DNA of 64,000 nt from Lytechinus variegatus (Eukaryota > Echinodermata > Echinoidea > Temnopleuroida > Toxopneustidae), in contig NC_054743.1 in the NCBI RefSeq assembly GCF_018143015.1, forward strand, positions 45,604,922 through 45,668,921, written 5' to 3'. The notes under the pieces were generated by a model, which was not told where the DNA came from, made no database searches, and saw only the letters and a program-made list of their open reading frames with translations. The position numbers and the translations under genes are program-made. Below are positions 35,423-47,207 of this stretch, piece by piece (within the stretch, counting starts at the first letter, position 1; each line of letters opens with the position of its first letter).

Positions 35423-38400
35423 ATGGGGCTGTTAATCTGCTTTAATCTGAGCAGCGCGCCGCCGCTAGCTGCGTCTAGCGGGGAGATACATCCTGTTCAC
35501 TACACAGAAAAAACAAAATTATACAACCTGTATAAAATTTTATACAACCGCTGTTTACTATATGAACCTTTGCCAAAACGATTAAAAAGAAAAGAGAATG
35601 TTAATATAAGAACTTTAGAAAAGAAATATGAAGAGTTGATTAAGAGCACTGAAAACGATAACAATAAAAAAGATATAGTAGAATTGAGAAGGAAAATAGA
35701 ACAATTTTACTCGAAACAATGTGCCGGTGCACAAATCAGGTCAAGAGTGCAGTATTATGAAGAAGGAGAGACAAATATGAAATATTTTGTTGAAAAAGAA
35801 AGACAGAATGCAGTTAAAAAGACTATTACGTCTTTGAAGATAGGAAGGAAAAATGAGCATAGAATGAGTAAAATTTTGAACTATGTACATAAATTCTACT
35901 CGAAATTATATACTTCGTTAAATAAGAACACATATGAGGTTAGAGAGTACGTTCAAGACATAGATGGACCACAATTGAAAAGTGAAGAAGCGAATACATG
36001 TGAAGGTAAAATATCAAAGTTAGAAATAACACAGGCACTGAAAAATATGAAACGAAATAAAACACCGGGCGGAGATGGACTGACGGTAGAATTTTACATC
36101 GAATTCTGGGAAGATATACAGGATTTAGTTTTGTTTAGTTTGAATGCGGGCTTTGAGAATGGACGTTTATCGTACACCCAACGGCAGGGTATTATAACAT
36201 TATTGTATAAAAAGGGAGATAAAGAAGATATTAGAAATTGGAGGCCAATAACGTTACTCAACGTTGACTACAAATTGGCTGCAATGGTCTTAGCTAATAG
36301 ATTGCAAAATATATTAACATTACTGATAAATGAAGATCAAGTTGGTTATATAAAAGGTAGAATCGGGTATTGTAATGCAAAAGTGATTCAGGATATTATT
36401 GACTACACACAACTTGAACAGATTGATGGTCGTCTTATATTTGTAGATTTCTACAAAGCATTCGACAGTCTGGAGTGGAATTTTATAGATGAATGTTTAG
36501 AAAAATATGGTTTCAAAATAATGTTTAGAAAATGGGTTTCGATTCTATATACACAAATATCGAATTGCGTTCTTTTGAATGGATATTTTACAGAAACATT
36601 TTACCCCACTAGAGGGATAAGGCAAGGTTGCCCGTTATCTGCGTTACTTTTTATCTTAGCGGTTGAGTTTGTCAGCAACAAAATCAGAAGTGACAAGGAT
36701 ATAAAGGGAATTTGTATTGGAGAAAAATCTAAAGAAATAAAGTTATGTCAGCTAGCTGACGACATGACACTTTTTATGCAAAATAATTATTCAGGAAATA
36801 AGGCCATAGAGCATATAATAGATTTTGGAAAAGTTTCAGGTGTTATTTTAAACAAGGAAAAAACACAAGTTATGTGGTTGGGGAAAGATAAACCTTTAGA
36901 AATGATAAGTAATATTCCATGGGCTGAGGATTATGTTAAAGCACTTGGTATAATTTTTACAAGACATGAATCAATGAGCTGCGAACTTAATTGGTCAAAG
37001 GACAAAATTAATAAAATAGAAAGATTGCTTAACATTTGCAAACAACGAAATCTTACATATAAAGGTAAGATAATTGTCTTAAAAACATTAATATTGTCTA
37101 AATTTGTATACACTGCTCAAATTATTTTTTGTCCTAACGACCTGGTAAAAAAAATTGACAAATTAATGATGAACTTTCTTTGGGGATCCAAAATTCACAA
37201 AGTAAAAAGAACTATGGTAATTAATGATTTGTCAAATGGTGGATTAAATATGTTAGATCTAGGTATACAGTTAAACAGTTTTAAGTTAAGATGGCTTTTC
37301 AAATATTTCGATGACACTAAATCAAAATGGAAATGGATGTTTGATTATTGGTTTGATAAATTAGGTGGAAGCTTTATTTTAAGAAATTGTAAGTGTGATC
37401 CACAATATATCCTGTCATTGAAAACGATTCCAAAGTTTTATCGTGATATATTATATGTCTATTTTACTTTTAAAAAAGAAAAAATGCTTAAGGAAAAGAA
37501 AAAAATAATATCAAGTGCAGAGATTTGCAAAGAATTGTTATGGTTTAACAACAATATCAGACATAATGGAAGGATGTTGTTATTTAGGAACTGGATACGG
37601 TCAAATATTTTGTTCATAGGTGATCTGGTATCTAAGAATACCGTTCTTACTGTAAATAAATTAAAAGAAAAGTTAGTCAATCTTGATGGACAATGGTTGT
37701 CAGAATATGCAGTTTGTATAATGTCAATACCAAAAATGTGGAGAGAACAACTAAAAGAAAATAACCTTGCTTTGTTTAGAAAATTTAAAAATTCAATTTT
37801 GAATGATGAATCATGTATGCCATCTGTAAATACATTGCTTAATTGTAACTCTAGAGTAAAACAAATTTATCAAGAGATGTTGCAATTAAATGTTGAAAGA
37901 TCAAGGGCCGAATTATTTTGGAGAGAAATTTTAGATGAAGAAAATAAGAATTCTTGGTTGTTTACATGGACACTGAAACTCAAAAGTATTCAAGATAATG
38001 CCATAGCCCACTTTAATTTCAATTTTATGTATAATTTATTACCTACTCTCTGTAACTTAAAAAAATGGAATTTAAGAAACACTAATATTTGTAGTGAGTG
38101 CAATAAGTTGAGTGATTTATTTCATTTGTTTTGGTTGTGTATAGAGGTTGATAAGTTTTGGAAATACGTAGAAGCACTCATAAGCAGATGTTTAATTCAA
38201 AATTTTCGTTTGAAGCCTCAGCATATTGTTTACGGACTAAGAAAAGAAAAAGGAAAAGAAATTAATTTAATTTTGAATTATGCATTATATTCTATTTACA
38301 AATGTTACAAAATAACATTAGTTACAATGAAAAAGATGAAGTTTTATGATTTGAAAATTATGTTCATATATGTTGTGAAAAAAAGATATGATATTGAGAA

Positions 38401-38467
38401 AGGTAAACGAAAGGAAAATTTGTATATGAATATGAGCAAATGGAATCTAATATTGAATAATTTGTAA
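35423..38467 (+). CDS. LINE ORF2 fragment: reverse transcriptase with C-terminal zinc knuckle
   Basis: An open frame of 1014 codons. Residues 1-49 are read from target DNA upstream of the LINE and are accidental; LINE protein starts near residue 50 in the linker before the RT. The RT contains WRPITLLN (about 282-289), FVDFYKAFDS (340-349), RQGCPLSALLF (about 399-409) and the catalytic LADDM (444-448). CX2CX7HX4C starts at Cys890, the zinc knuckle typical of the L1/Tx1 group. No N-terminal endonuclease. The RT copies element RNA at a nicked target; this copy lacks the nicking domain. The body is AT-rich (AAA/GAA/TTA codons), like the flanks. Confidence 0.9.
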   Translation: MGLLICFNLSSAPPLAASSGEIHPVHYTEKTKLYNLYKILYNRCLLYEPLPKRLKRKENVNIRTLEKKYEELIKSTENDNNKKDIVELRRKIEQFYSKQCAGAQIRSRVQYYEEGETNMKYFVEKERQNAVKKTITSLKIGRKNEHRMSKILNYVHKFYSKLYTSLNKNTYEVREYVQDIDGPQLKSEEANTCEGKISKLEITQALKNMKRNKTPGGDGLTVEFYIEFWEDIQDLVLFSLNAGFENGRLSYTQRQGIITLLYKKGDKEDIRNWRPITLLNVDYKLAAMVLANRLQNILTLLINEDQVGYIKGRIGYCNAKVIQDIIDYTQLEQIDGRLIFVDFYKAFDSLEWNFIDECLEKYGFKIMFRKWVSILYTQISNCVLLNGYFTETFYPTRGIRQGCPLSALLFILAVEFVSNKIRSDKDIKGICIGEKSKEIKLCQLADDMTLFMQNNYSGNKAIEHIIDFGKVSGVILNKEKTQVMWLGKDKPLEMISNIPWAEDYVKALGIIFTRHESMSCELNWSKDKINKIERLLNICKQRNLTYKGKIIVLKTLILSKFVYTAQIIFCPNDLVKKIDKLMMNFLWGSKIHKVKRTMVINDLSNGGLNMLDLGIQLNSFKLRWLFKYFDDTKSKWKWMFDYWFDKLGGSFILRNCKCDPQYILSLKTIPKFYRDILYVYFTFKKEKMLKEKKKIISSAEICKELLWFNNNIRHNGRMLLFRNWIRSNILFIGDLVSKNTVLTVNKLKEKLVNLDGQWLSEYAVCIMSIPKMWREQLKENNLALFRKFKNSILNDESCMPSVNTLLNCNSRVKQIYQEMLQLNVERSRAELFWREILDEENKNSWLFTWTLKLKSIQDNAIAHFNFNFMYNLLPTLCNLKKWNLRNTNICSECNKLSDLFHLFWLCIEVDKFWKYVEALISRCLIQNFRLKPQHIVYGLRKEKGKEINLILNYALYSIYKCYKITLVTMKKMKFYDLKIMFIYVVKKRYDIEKGKRKENLYMNMSKWNLILNNL

Positions 38468-38552
38468 AATTTTTGTTTGTGTACATATGTATGTGTATAT
38501 TTTTTATCCAAATAAAGAAGACCAGTACTGGTTTAAAAGAAAAAAAAAAAAA
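35571..38552 (+). mobile_element. 5'-truncated L1/Tx1-like LINE with target-site duplication
   Basis: TATGAACCTT occurs at 35561-35570 and again at 38553-38562, just after a poly-A run (38539-38552), marking a target-primed insertion. The body has the 3' two-thirds of an ORF2, a short 3' UTR and AATAAA at 38511-38516. The apurinic endonuclease domain and ORF1 are absent because the copy is 5'-truncated, so it could not move by itself. The lack of stops implies a recent insertion. Confidence 0.9.
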
Positions 38553-38646
38553 TATGAACCTTACAACTGTTGTTTGAAAATTATACAACCCTCGGTTGTT
38601 CAAAATTTAAACAGCAGGTTGTACAAATTTTTTATAGAAATTATGT

Positions 38647-39248
38647 TTAAAGGGGAATCCAGCCTTGGCCATAAAATGTTGTGTTGGGAAGGAGAAAAAT
38701 AAATTAAACAGAATGGTGAAAGTTTGAAAGAAATTGGACAAGCAATAAGAAAGTTATAGCTGCTTTAAAATTGAGATCACTAATACTATGTAGATTTCAA
38801 ATTGGCAACTGGGTAAGTAAATTATGACAAGGGGCAAGGACAACTTTCCCATAGGCCATGTACTTTATTATCAGGGATTTGTGGTTTTCTATTAAGTACC
38901 CAGTCCCCTGGGGCAGTAATCTAAATATAACCCATGTAGTATATTGTTTTATGTCCTCATGAAAGAAAAATATAATTTGAAATAAAACTTTTGGGAAAAA
39001 TGACATTTTAGCCATAATATGTATTGGAGTACATGGAAGAGTAGTCCTTGCCTTACATCACTGTGACATCCCATATGCGGCCAATTTGAAGTCTCCATGG
39101 GTATAGTGATTACCAATATTTACAACTTTTAAAAATTCATATCTTTCTTTTTGTTTGTCCAATATTGTTCAAACTTTCATGTACCATCTTGTCTGATTTT
39201 TTTTTCCTTATAAAAACAAGTTTTTATTTGGGTTGGATTCCCCTTTAA
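38647..39248. mobile_element. TTAA-flanked palindromic MITE, GGGGAATCC family, copy 2
   Basis: TTAA-AGGGGAATCCAGCCTTGG ... GGTTGGATTCCCCT-TTAA. It inserted into the ACAACC-rich sequence just 3' of the LINE. Confidence 0.85.
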
Positions 39249-39385
39249 AACTTGGTTTTATACAGCGGGTTGTAAAAAGATTTTTATGCAATACTGATTA
39301 AATTTTGTGCAACTGTATAAACTATGGTTGTATAAAAAAAACTGTTCAAAAATGGTTGTATAAAAGAAGGAGGCAAAGAAGAAAG

Positions 39386-40069
39386 GCAAAGGAGAAACTT
39401 TTATGCTTTCAGTTTCATTCAAGATATTTATTCTTGCATTTCACACCTGCACAGTAAAGTATGCATGTTTTACATTACATACATAGGAGGCAATACTCCT
39501 AAAACTTTTTTTTTACAAGGTATCACTTAAAACACTATGTAACACTGTGGAAGACTCTGACATATTATATCGGAACACGGACGAGTAGATTCAATCCTGC
39601 ACAGGGAAAGGTAGAAAATTTTGAAATGTGTACAAAATATGAAGAAATGTCCATAACTTATCATTGACGTATTTGCTGCCCTCTTGTTATCAATATATAT
39701 TTTTAAAAAGCAGAAATTTTCAGTAACAGTAATTTATTTTATTCCCCCCCCCTTTTTTACAAGAAAATCAGACACCTGTGTGCTTTCACAAATGCGAAAG
39801 ATTAACATTATCCTAAAAAGATGGGGATCCTTGTAGTGATCTTAAGTATGCAGAAAATCTCAATCCAGGCATTATATCTAAGAAGTACTCTGATAACTAA
39901 CTTGCAACAGTGAAGAATTCACATTTTTTCATATTTCAAATAGCTATTTGATACATAAATTAATGAAAATTACATGTACATTGAATATCGGCATGATAAC
40001 TTTAGACAAAAATATCATTACAATTTCATGAAACATTGCAAATAACAAGACTCATAAATATTACATCTA
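39386..40069. other. Intergenic sequence, no gene seen
   Basis: AT-rich, no open frame of note, no recognised repeat end. Confidence 0.4.
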
Positions 40070-41432
40070 TTTCAACCTATTTCGATGCCTAAGACGGGGG
40101 GGGGGGGGGGCTGATAGTCTGATACAGCCCCTCTTATGATCTCGATTGCAACAAAACTTGGTACGAGTGTTACCCGTCGCATAATCTACAAAACTACAAG
40201 ATCATTTTCTGCGAACAAGCTCATTGCTAATTAATTATGCTAATTTATGCGTAGAATCAAAATTTTGCTCTAACTAAATAATGCCCCTAAAATGCAAATT
40301 TGGGGTACACAGACACTTTATATGAATCTGATCAAATGTACAAAAAAAAGTTCAAAATCACATTTAATTTTTTTAATGTATTTTATTGTTTTCTAAATTT
40401 CTTATGTATTTCTCAATTTTTTATTGTTTTTCAAAGGAAATTGTCGGGGACTTATTTGGACCATAAATAAGATGGAATTAATAAATTTCAATCAGTAAAA
40501 GGAAAAATAATGATACATTTGCCTAAAAATTCTATTTGCATTGGATTTGTACACAAATTCACATTTTTGTTAAATTTTGGGTCTGCAAGCACTTACGAAA
40601 TGCGTTATTTCGGAACCGCGTATCCGGGGGTCAGAAATCTGGTCTCAAAAGTTGTGCGAGACTTGAATGTAAAGAGTCGGTGAGCGACGCGGTCAAAAAA
40701 CTTTACACGGCAGCTTTATAACGAAAAAAATGTCGAGGGGGGGGGGGGACTGATTCAGCTCCCCTCAAAATTTTTTGACCATGTCGCTCACTAACTTTTT
40801 ACTTTCAAGTCTGGCGCAACTCTTGAGACCAAAATTGTGACCCCCGGGTACGCCGTTCCGAAATTACGCAACATTTCGTAAGTGCATGCAGACCCAAAAT
40901 TAATCAAAAATGTGAATTTGTGTACAAATCCAATGCAAATAGTGTTTTTAGCCAAAATTCATAAATGTATCAACATTTTTCCTTTTACTGCTTAAAACCT
41001 ATTAATTTTATCTTTTTTATGGTCAAAAGTCTATGACAATTTCCATTGAATAAAGTAGATAAACAAAGAAAAACAAAATAAATTTAGAAAACAATAGAAC
41101 ACATAAGAAAATAAATGTGATGTTGAAATTTTTTAAAAATAAATTTGATCAGATGCCTATCTAGAGTATGTGAAACAAAAATTAGCAATTCAGGGGCATT
41201 ATTTTATTAATTAGAGCAATCTATAATTTTACGCATAAATTAGCATAATTAATGAGACATGCAATTTTTTTGCAGAATTTGATGTTATAGTTATGTGATA
41301 ATGCCATGGGTAACATGAGTGCCAATTTTCGTCTCGATCGCGCCATCCACGGCGGAGATCGTAGGGGGGGCTGAATTAGCCCCCCCCCTCCCCGTCTTCT
41401 TAGGCGTCGAAATAGCCCAGTCTATTTAGGGT
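40070..41432. mobile_element. Head-to-head pair of CCCTAAA-family MITEs
   Basis: 40070-40755 runs in the direction of copy E. From about 40757 the same sequence runs back in reverse to 41432 (AATAGCCCAGTCTATTTAGGG). At the junction (G run, 'actgattcagctcccctcaa') both inner ends are trimmed, so the pair acts as a 1.36-kb palindrome. Confidence 0.75.
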
Positions 41433-41623
41433 GTAGCCACTGAATACTATGTGAGCAAAGCAAATATGAAATATATGTCCTATTACAGACCCAAGCTCAG
41501 CATTACTGCAGGCCAAAGTGAAATAAGTGTGCAATGGATGAAAAATTAGAGGGTGGTATCCAATTATGGTACAAAAGATCCTTCAGTTTTAATGCATTGA
41601 GCAAATGTTCAGTTGCTGAATAT

Positions 41624-42659
41624 TTAAAGGACAAGTCCACCCCAACAAAAACTTGATTTGAATAAAAGGAGAAAAATTCAAAAAGCATAACACTGAACAT
41701 TTCAACAAAATCTGATGTAAAATAAGAAAGTTATGGCATTTTAAAGTTTCAACAAAATAGTTATATGAACGAGCTAGTTGCATCCAAATGAGAGTTGATG
41801 ACATCACTCACTATTTCTTTTGTATTTTATTATGTGAAATATTTCATTTTCTCATCATTGTCATGTGAAATGAAGTTTCATTCCTCCCTGAACACGTGGA
41901 ATTCCATTATTTTAACATTTTGTGCTTCAGGCAAATAGGTCCTAATTGCCAAATTCGTAAAAATTGACATATTGTATAATTCAAACAATAAAAACAAAAG
42001 AAATAGTGAGTGACATCATCGACTCTCTCATTTGGATTTTACTGGCTCGTTCATATAACTATTTTGTTGAAAATAAGCGAAATTTTGAAGTGTCATAATT
42101 TTCCTATTTTACATCTGATTTTGATGAAATTTTCAGCATTGTGCTTGTCTGATTTTTCTTTATTGATTCAAATTTTAACAATCTACTCCTTGAAAGCTAA
42201 TATTAAACGTAACATTATTACATCTTACGCAGCCCCCTCTTAAACTTAATATCTCAACTGCTCTCTGCCGCACCTGCACCTACACCTGCACAGCACCCAC
42301 TTGATCAATGAAGAACTATTACGTACCTTTTATGAGGCCTCCATCATCATCAAGCCTAATCGCTCATGATGGCGGTCTCCTGCATTCATTTATAACCTTG
42401 TTTTGAAAAAATATATAACACATCTTTTTTTTGTTAATATTTATTTACAATATTTATACTATGCGACTATTATTTTGTTATGTATTACCTCTGTAAATAT
42501 TGTATATATGTATTTTGTAACTCTATTATTTTGTCATGTATTACCTTTGTAAATATTGTATATATGTATTTTGTAATTCTGATATTGATGTGAATGCAGA
42601 AATAAATAAAATAAAATAAAATAAAATCAACATTTTTCTGAGGTGGACTTGACCTTTAA
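41624..42659. mobile_element. AGGACAAGTCCAC-family MITE, copy 2, with a LINE-tail insertion
   Basis: TTAA-AGGACAAGTCCACCCC at the left and GAGGTGGACTTGACCT-TTAA at the right. Relative to copy 1 it carries about 455 bp extra at 42172-42628. Confidence 0.82.
42172..42628 (+). mobile_element. 5'-truncated non-LTR retroelement tail ending in (AAATA)n
   Basis: Interrupts the MITE within 'gattcaaat|caacattt'. Contains 'tattacctctgtaaatattg' twice (about 42485 and 42541), then GTGAATGCAGAAATAAATAA and AAATA repeats. No coding sequence remains; the CR1/L2 or Jockey direction is a guess from the tail. Confidence 0.6.
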
Positions 42660-42970
42660 ATAAATTCAACGATGGAACATTATAATTAGCATTGAGAAAG
42701 TATCGAAATGAGTCCAATTTATCCTGGCAAAACAAATTGGAATAAAGATTGTCATCTAAATGTTTCAGACATGCCTTAGAAGATTATTTCTTGTATTTGC
42801 ATGAAATCTGGAAAGATGATGTGTACTGGACTTAAGTTCTTACAACAAAGATAACAAGAACTGTTCTTCTGCACCAACAGGTGAAATTATTCAAATAACC
42901 GTCCTAAAAAATGCCATTTGACCTAAAAATATTTACATGTGATCAATAGAATAACAAACGAGCACTCCTC

Positions 42971-44209
42971 TCAACCCCAACTAGACCAGGCTGTTTTGGC
43001 TGCTCTGTGGGGGGGGGGGTGCCCCGGGAGCCACTTACATTGACGAGTGGATACCATGCGCGACCTTAAAAACAGGTAAAAAGGATGTCTTTTTAACGAC
43101 ATGGCACGTTGCGTACTTAACGTGATAATGGTGTAAAAAACACAAATATAATGAAAAAAGGGTATCTATATCGCTAGGAAAATCACGTTTAGGGTCAAAT
43201 TTGCGGGGACGATAAAACAAAATAAAAATGTTTCATAAAGGATGGCCTTTTTGCCCTAACACTTCGTGTTTAGAGTCTGATTTGCACGTATAGTAGAAGA
43301 TGGGGTCGTACCAAACCAACTAAGGTAAAGCAGACAACCGAAGGACCCGTAACAATAAAACATTCCTGTACTTGTTTAGGGGTTCATTTCAGGGAATATT
43401 TGCCAAGAGTATCGTTTTGCTTCCAAGAGTTGTTAAGGGTAGGGTTTCACACGCCAATACTTGTTAAGGGGTGCATGTTCCGAATATGGAAATTACGTGT
43501 TTAGGGTGCTTTTCGAGACCCCATGGTCGCGCATGGTATCCACTCGTGAATGGAAGTGCCCCCCCTGCCGATCACGCGAGCAATTTGCACGCTGGTAGTG
43601 TGCGATGTAATCTACAAGGCTGTATGGTAAAATTTTCCAAATAATGATATTATTTTAATTTATGGGTGGGTAAATCATATTTTTTGCTCTAATTCACTTC
43701 ATACCATAAAGCTCCCAGAATGCTAATTTTTGGTAAAAATATTCTTTGTAGCATTCTTAACAATCGAAATTGAAAAAAACTTCAGTTTGGAAATCAATTT
43801 CTTATGTATTTTATTGTTTTAGAAATTTCTTTGTTTTTCAACCTTTTTTCACCAGATTTAAATTATAGCACAGCCTGTTTGAAGCATATAATTATGCTAA
43901 AATCAATTGACTTCTGCTGTTTAAAGTAAAAATCATAGCTTTATGAATAAGATGAGAAAACTCAATTTGCATTGACTTTGTGGACGAAATCACGTTTTGG
44001 AACAATTTTTGGTCAGACATGAACTTACGAAATGTTGCATAATTTCGGGACAACGTACCTGGGCATCGTAAATTTGGTCTCAAAAGATGCGCGAGACTTA
44101 GTATAAACTCTGAGAGTGGCAGGGTCAACAAATCTCCCGCGGAGGAATGATCGCAGATAATGTTGGGGGAAGGTTGTTTTAACCCCCCCCCCGGCCTGTT
44201 TAGGGTTAA
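42971..44209 (-). mobile_element. CCCTAAA-family MITE, copy H, split by another MITE
   Basis: Left end TCAACCCCAACTAGACCAGG, right end CCTGTTTAGGG-TTAA. Family interior is clear from 43565 onward. Confidence 0.65.
43020..43568. mobile_element. Nested MITE with GTGGATACCATGCGCGACC ends
   Basis: GAGTGGATACCATGCGCGACC near 43044 is inverted as GGTCGCGCATGGTATCCACTC near 43526. It sits in the poly-G/poly-C end region of copy H, so it is younger. About 540 bp, no coding capacity. Confidence 0.75.
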
Positions 44210-44317
44210 GAAGGGGAAGTAGGTGTTAATTAGCACCTTTTTCATATACTTGCTCACAAAACCTAAAATACTGTATGTAAATGTCAATGAAAGGCTGCCA
44301 ATATAAGGCAAGGTTCA

Positions 44318-44737
44318 TCCTGACATTGCATGTTAGTTGGTGAAAATCCACCAAGAATAAGAGTTATGAAGTTTTAAATTTGTGATTTCACATGCGAGCA
44401 GCTCCCCATATTTTATGTGATATCAATTCTATACAAGTGCCTTTTCTAGGGAAATTGGAAAATGATTTTACCTGTGGATTCAATGTTATCAGAAACATTA
44501 TTTCATATAAGCTTCTGATAAAAACCCATTTAATTATCATGAAAACCATTAAAAAATGGCAATTTATGGAATTTATATTACATGATTGACATATTGGGAG
44601 CTGCTCGCATGTCATGTCACAAATTTAAAACTTTGAAGCCTCATAACTCTGTTATTCTTTGATATTCAGCAAACTTTAATTTATTAATTTCTCTCATGGT
44701 TCTCCTTAAAACCAACTTGATGTCAGGGTGAAATTAG
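44318..44737. mobile_element. Palindromic MITE-like repeat with GCGAGCAGCTCCC inner arms
   Basis: 'catcctgacat' and 'cacatgcgagcagctccc' at the left mirror 'gggagctgctcgcatgtc' and 'gatgtcagggtg' at the right. Arms of about 90-100 bp around about 160 bp. Confidence 0.65.
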
Positions 44738-45188
44738 GTCCAAGGGTGCCACTGTGCAATCACTCCCAGGTATGGAACGCGCCATTGTCAATTCCTGTTC
44801 ATCTTCTTTTTCTTCATGCTCCTTCCTAAATAAAGTGCAAAACAAAGAATCGAAGGGGGTAGAAGACCAATCACACAGACATCTAGTTGGATAATCTGTA
44901 TTATACCTTACATACTAAGAGCAGGGTTGGGAAATACATGATATTTCGAAAATCATAATGACAAGGGTTCACAAAACATGACAATTACATCATTCTACCA
45001 AAAAAAAGAAATATCCAATACAATGACACTTTGGCTATATCACTGAAATTAAAGATCTAAATTGTTCTATTCTTTTTGGGCTATCATGTATAATGAAATG
45101 GGCAAGTGAATCTGGTCAACTTACGATTTTCAGCATGGGAAATCATGCGGCTCAGATTTTTTAATTGTGGTATTGTTAGCCAATATCT

Positions 45189-45747
45189 TCAAAGGGATGG
45201 TCAAGAGCTGAAAATATTCATGTCTTAAATACATAGAGTACAATTCACTGAACAAAGGCCGAAAATTTCATCAAAATCGGATAACAAATAATAAAGTTAT
45301 TGAAGTTTAGCAATATTTCGTGAAAACAGTCGTCATGAATATTCATTAGGTGGGCTGATGATGTGACATCTCCACTTTCTGTTTTCTTATGTTATTACAT
45401 AAACCATATTTTTTCATTATTTCATACTTGTGTGAATAATACAATGTATGTCTCCTTTATAATGAAATAAGTTGCAGCAATCAATATCTAATGCACTAAA
45501 TGAAATGTCAATCCAATTTTTCTAGTTCTTGGAGGAAAAAATTGAATAAACCTATTTTCATACAATAAAATACTGTGGAGATGTGACGTCATTAGCCCAC
45601 TTAATGAATATTCATGACGACTATTTTCACAAAATATTGCTAAACTTTAAAATTCAATAACTTTGTTATCCAATTTGATGAAATTTTTGGCAGTTTGCTC
45701 AGTGAATTCTACTCTATAAATATTTTCAGCCCGGACCATCCCTTTAA
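45189..45747. mobile_element. AGGGATGGTCC-family MITE, copy 2
   Basis: CAAAGGGATGGTCAAGAGCTG at the left (TTAA decayed to TCAA), CCCGGACCATCCCT-TTAA at the right. Collinear with 10626-11212. Confidence 0.8.
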
Positions 45748-46333
45748 GAAGGACTTCTATTGCTCCCCCCACAAAATAAATAACATGAATCAGCGTTGAT
45801 CTCATTACATTATTGAGGTAAAACCATAGGAGGTATTTTTCTGAGTTTAGAGAACTGCATTTAAGGAGATTTCAAGTCTTCGCAAGATGTGCAGTTTTGC
45901 ATAGACATCCAACAACCATGACATACATGCAGAATAGGTATTGACTAAGTCATTGTGTGAACTTATTCCGTTGTTATGATTTGCGCTACAGAATTGAGAT
46001 ACTTAATTTAGTATCAGGATTATTAGATAGAACAAATACAGTAAGCTGCCCTGAACAGATTTCAATGTTGGGGTCAAAATTTTACTTGCCCACATTAAAT
46101 TTTTTTTTTTACCTTTTTGGGTAAGCAACTTAAGCACTTTGATATTTACACTTGCCTTGGTCAAGTGAGCATGCGCTACAGTCAAACCTAAGTGCTCTCA
46201 AAGATTGCCAACAGTAACGTTCTAATATTGTTCAGGAAAATTAGAGCTTTAACCTAAATTGGCCAAAAAATAAATAAATATATAAATAAATAAATAAAAT
46301 CTTTGTAAAAGTAAGATGATAATCAATACTTAC

Positions 46334-46459
46334 TAATTGGAGATTGATGAAAGATTCAAGACTTTGAAGTACGGCACATTTAATTTGCCTCATTCCCCTT
46401 TCGTTCTGCCGATCAAAATCCCAGGAAGTACTGAAAGCCAAATTTTCTTCATTGTTGAC
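46334..46459 (-). CDS. SAM-domain gene family, candidate downstream exon
   Basis: Minus-strand exon between TTATACAG and TTA|GTAAGT. 126 bp, phase 0, open throughout, encoding a stretch with STSWDFDRQNERGMRQIKC and a hydrophobic SLESFINLQL end. Genomic order fits the C-terminal part of the gene starting at 54232. The phase does not match directly to 48040 (which leaves in phase 1), so another exon may lie between. Confidence 0.45.
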
Positions 46460-46739
46460 CTGTATAAATGAAAATAGGGTTTGAGCAAAGAAGTGACCGG
46501 TGAAGGAAGGGAAAACAAAATAAGAATGGGAGCAAAGAAAATAGGAAAGAAAGATGAAGGTGAGGAGATATCAGCATTTTCAAACTAAATGTGTTTGCCT
46601 GCAAGTGAGATTCAATCTTACAAGTGGAATGGGAACAAGTATATAATTGAGATATTATAAGGATTCAAGGTAATAAAGGGATTCACCATGGTGATTTCAG
46701 CCAAAATGTGTATCACCCATTAATATACAACAAAATCAT

Positions 46740-47200
46740 TTTATATTCAAAAGGCTTGTTGACCCCTGCCTGTGACCTTGGAACTGGAGGTGACCTTCAA
46801 ATCTCTGAAGAACATCATCTCTCTTAGATTGGTAACAATTTATGAGTAATGATACAAATTTAAACAAACAAACAAACCAAAATCCTAACAATGAGCTCCA
46901 AAAGTTCTTCAACCCCTGCTGTAACATTTGACCTGGAGGTGACCTTCAACCCCCCCCCCACTCCCCCGGGGATATCTACCATCCAAGTTTGGTAAAAAAA
47001 TGGGCATACACTGTACATGGATCAAACGTTATGAGCTGTAATACAAAACTTTCCCTAATAGGCTTAACTTTGACCCATGCTCATCATCAGCCTGACCCAT
47101 GAGGTGACCCTCATGTTTGGTAAAATTGAAATAAATTTGCATATAACCATGCTTCTCTCCAAGTTTGATTAAAAGCCTTGAGTACAAAGTTATTCAAGAA
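46740..47200 (+). repeat. About three tandem units of about 155-170 bp with GACCTGGAGGTGACC
   Basis: 'tgaccttcaaatctctga', 'ggaggtgaccttcaac' and 'tgaggtgaccctcatgtttgg' begin successive units. Related in style to other GACCT-rich arrays here. Confidence 0.5.
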
Positions 47201-47207
47201 AATTGGT

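Larger units (their letters stand above)
35500..39385. repeat. Host sequence with repeated GGTTGTATAA/TTATACAACC words, split by a LINE and a MITE
   Basis: Before the LINE: 'aaattatacaacctgtataa' and 'ttatacaaccgctgttt'. After it: 'aaattatacaaccctcggtt', 'agcaggttgtacaaa', then after the MITE 'ttatacagcgggttgtaaaa' and two 'ggttgtataaaa'. It begins near TACACAGAAAAAAC. A similar set ('ttatacagc', 'ttgtacagcg', TTTACTGTGTAA) lies at 50505-50670. It may be one end type of a dispersed transposon. Confidence 0.45.
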
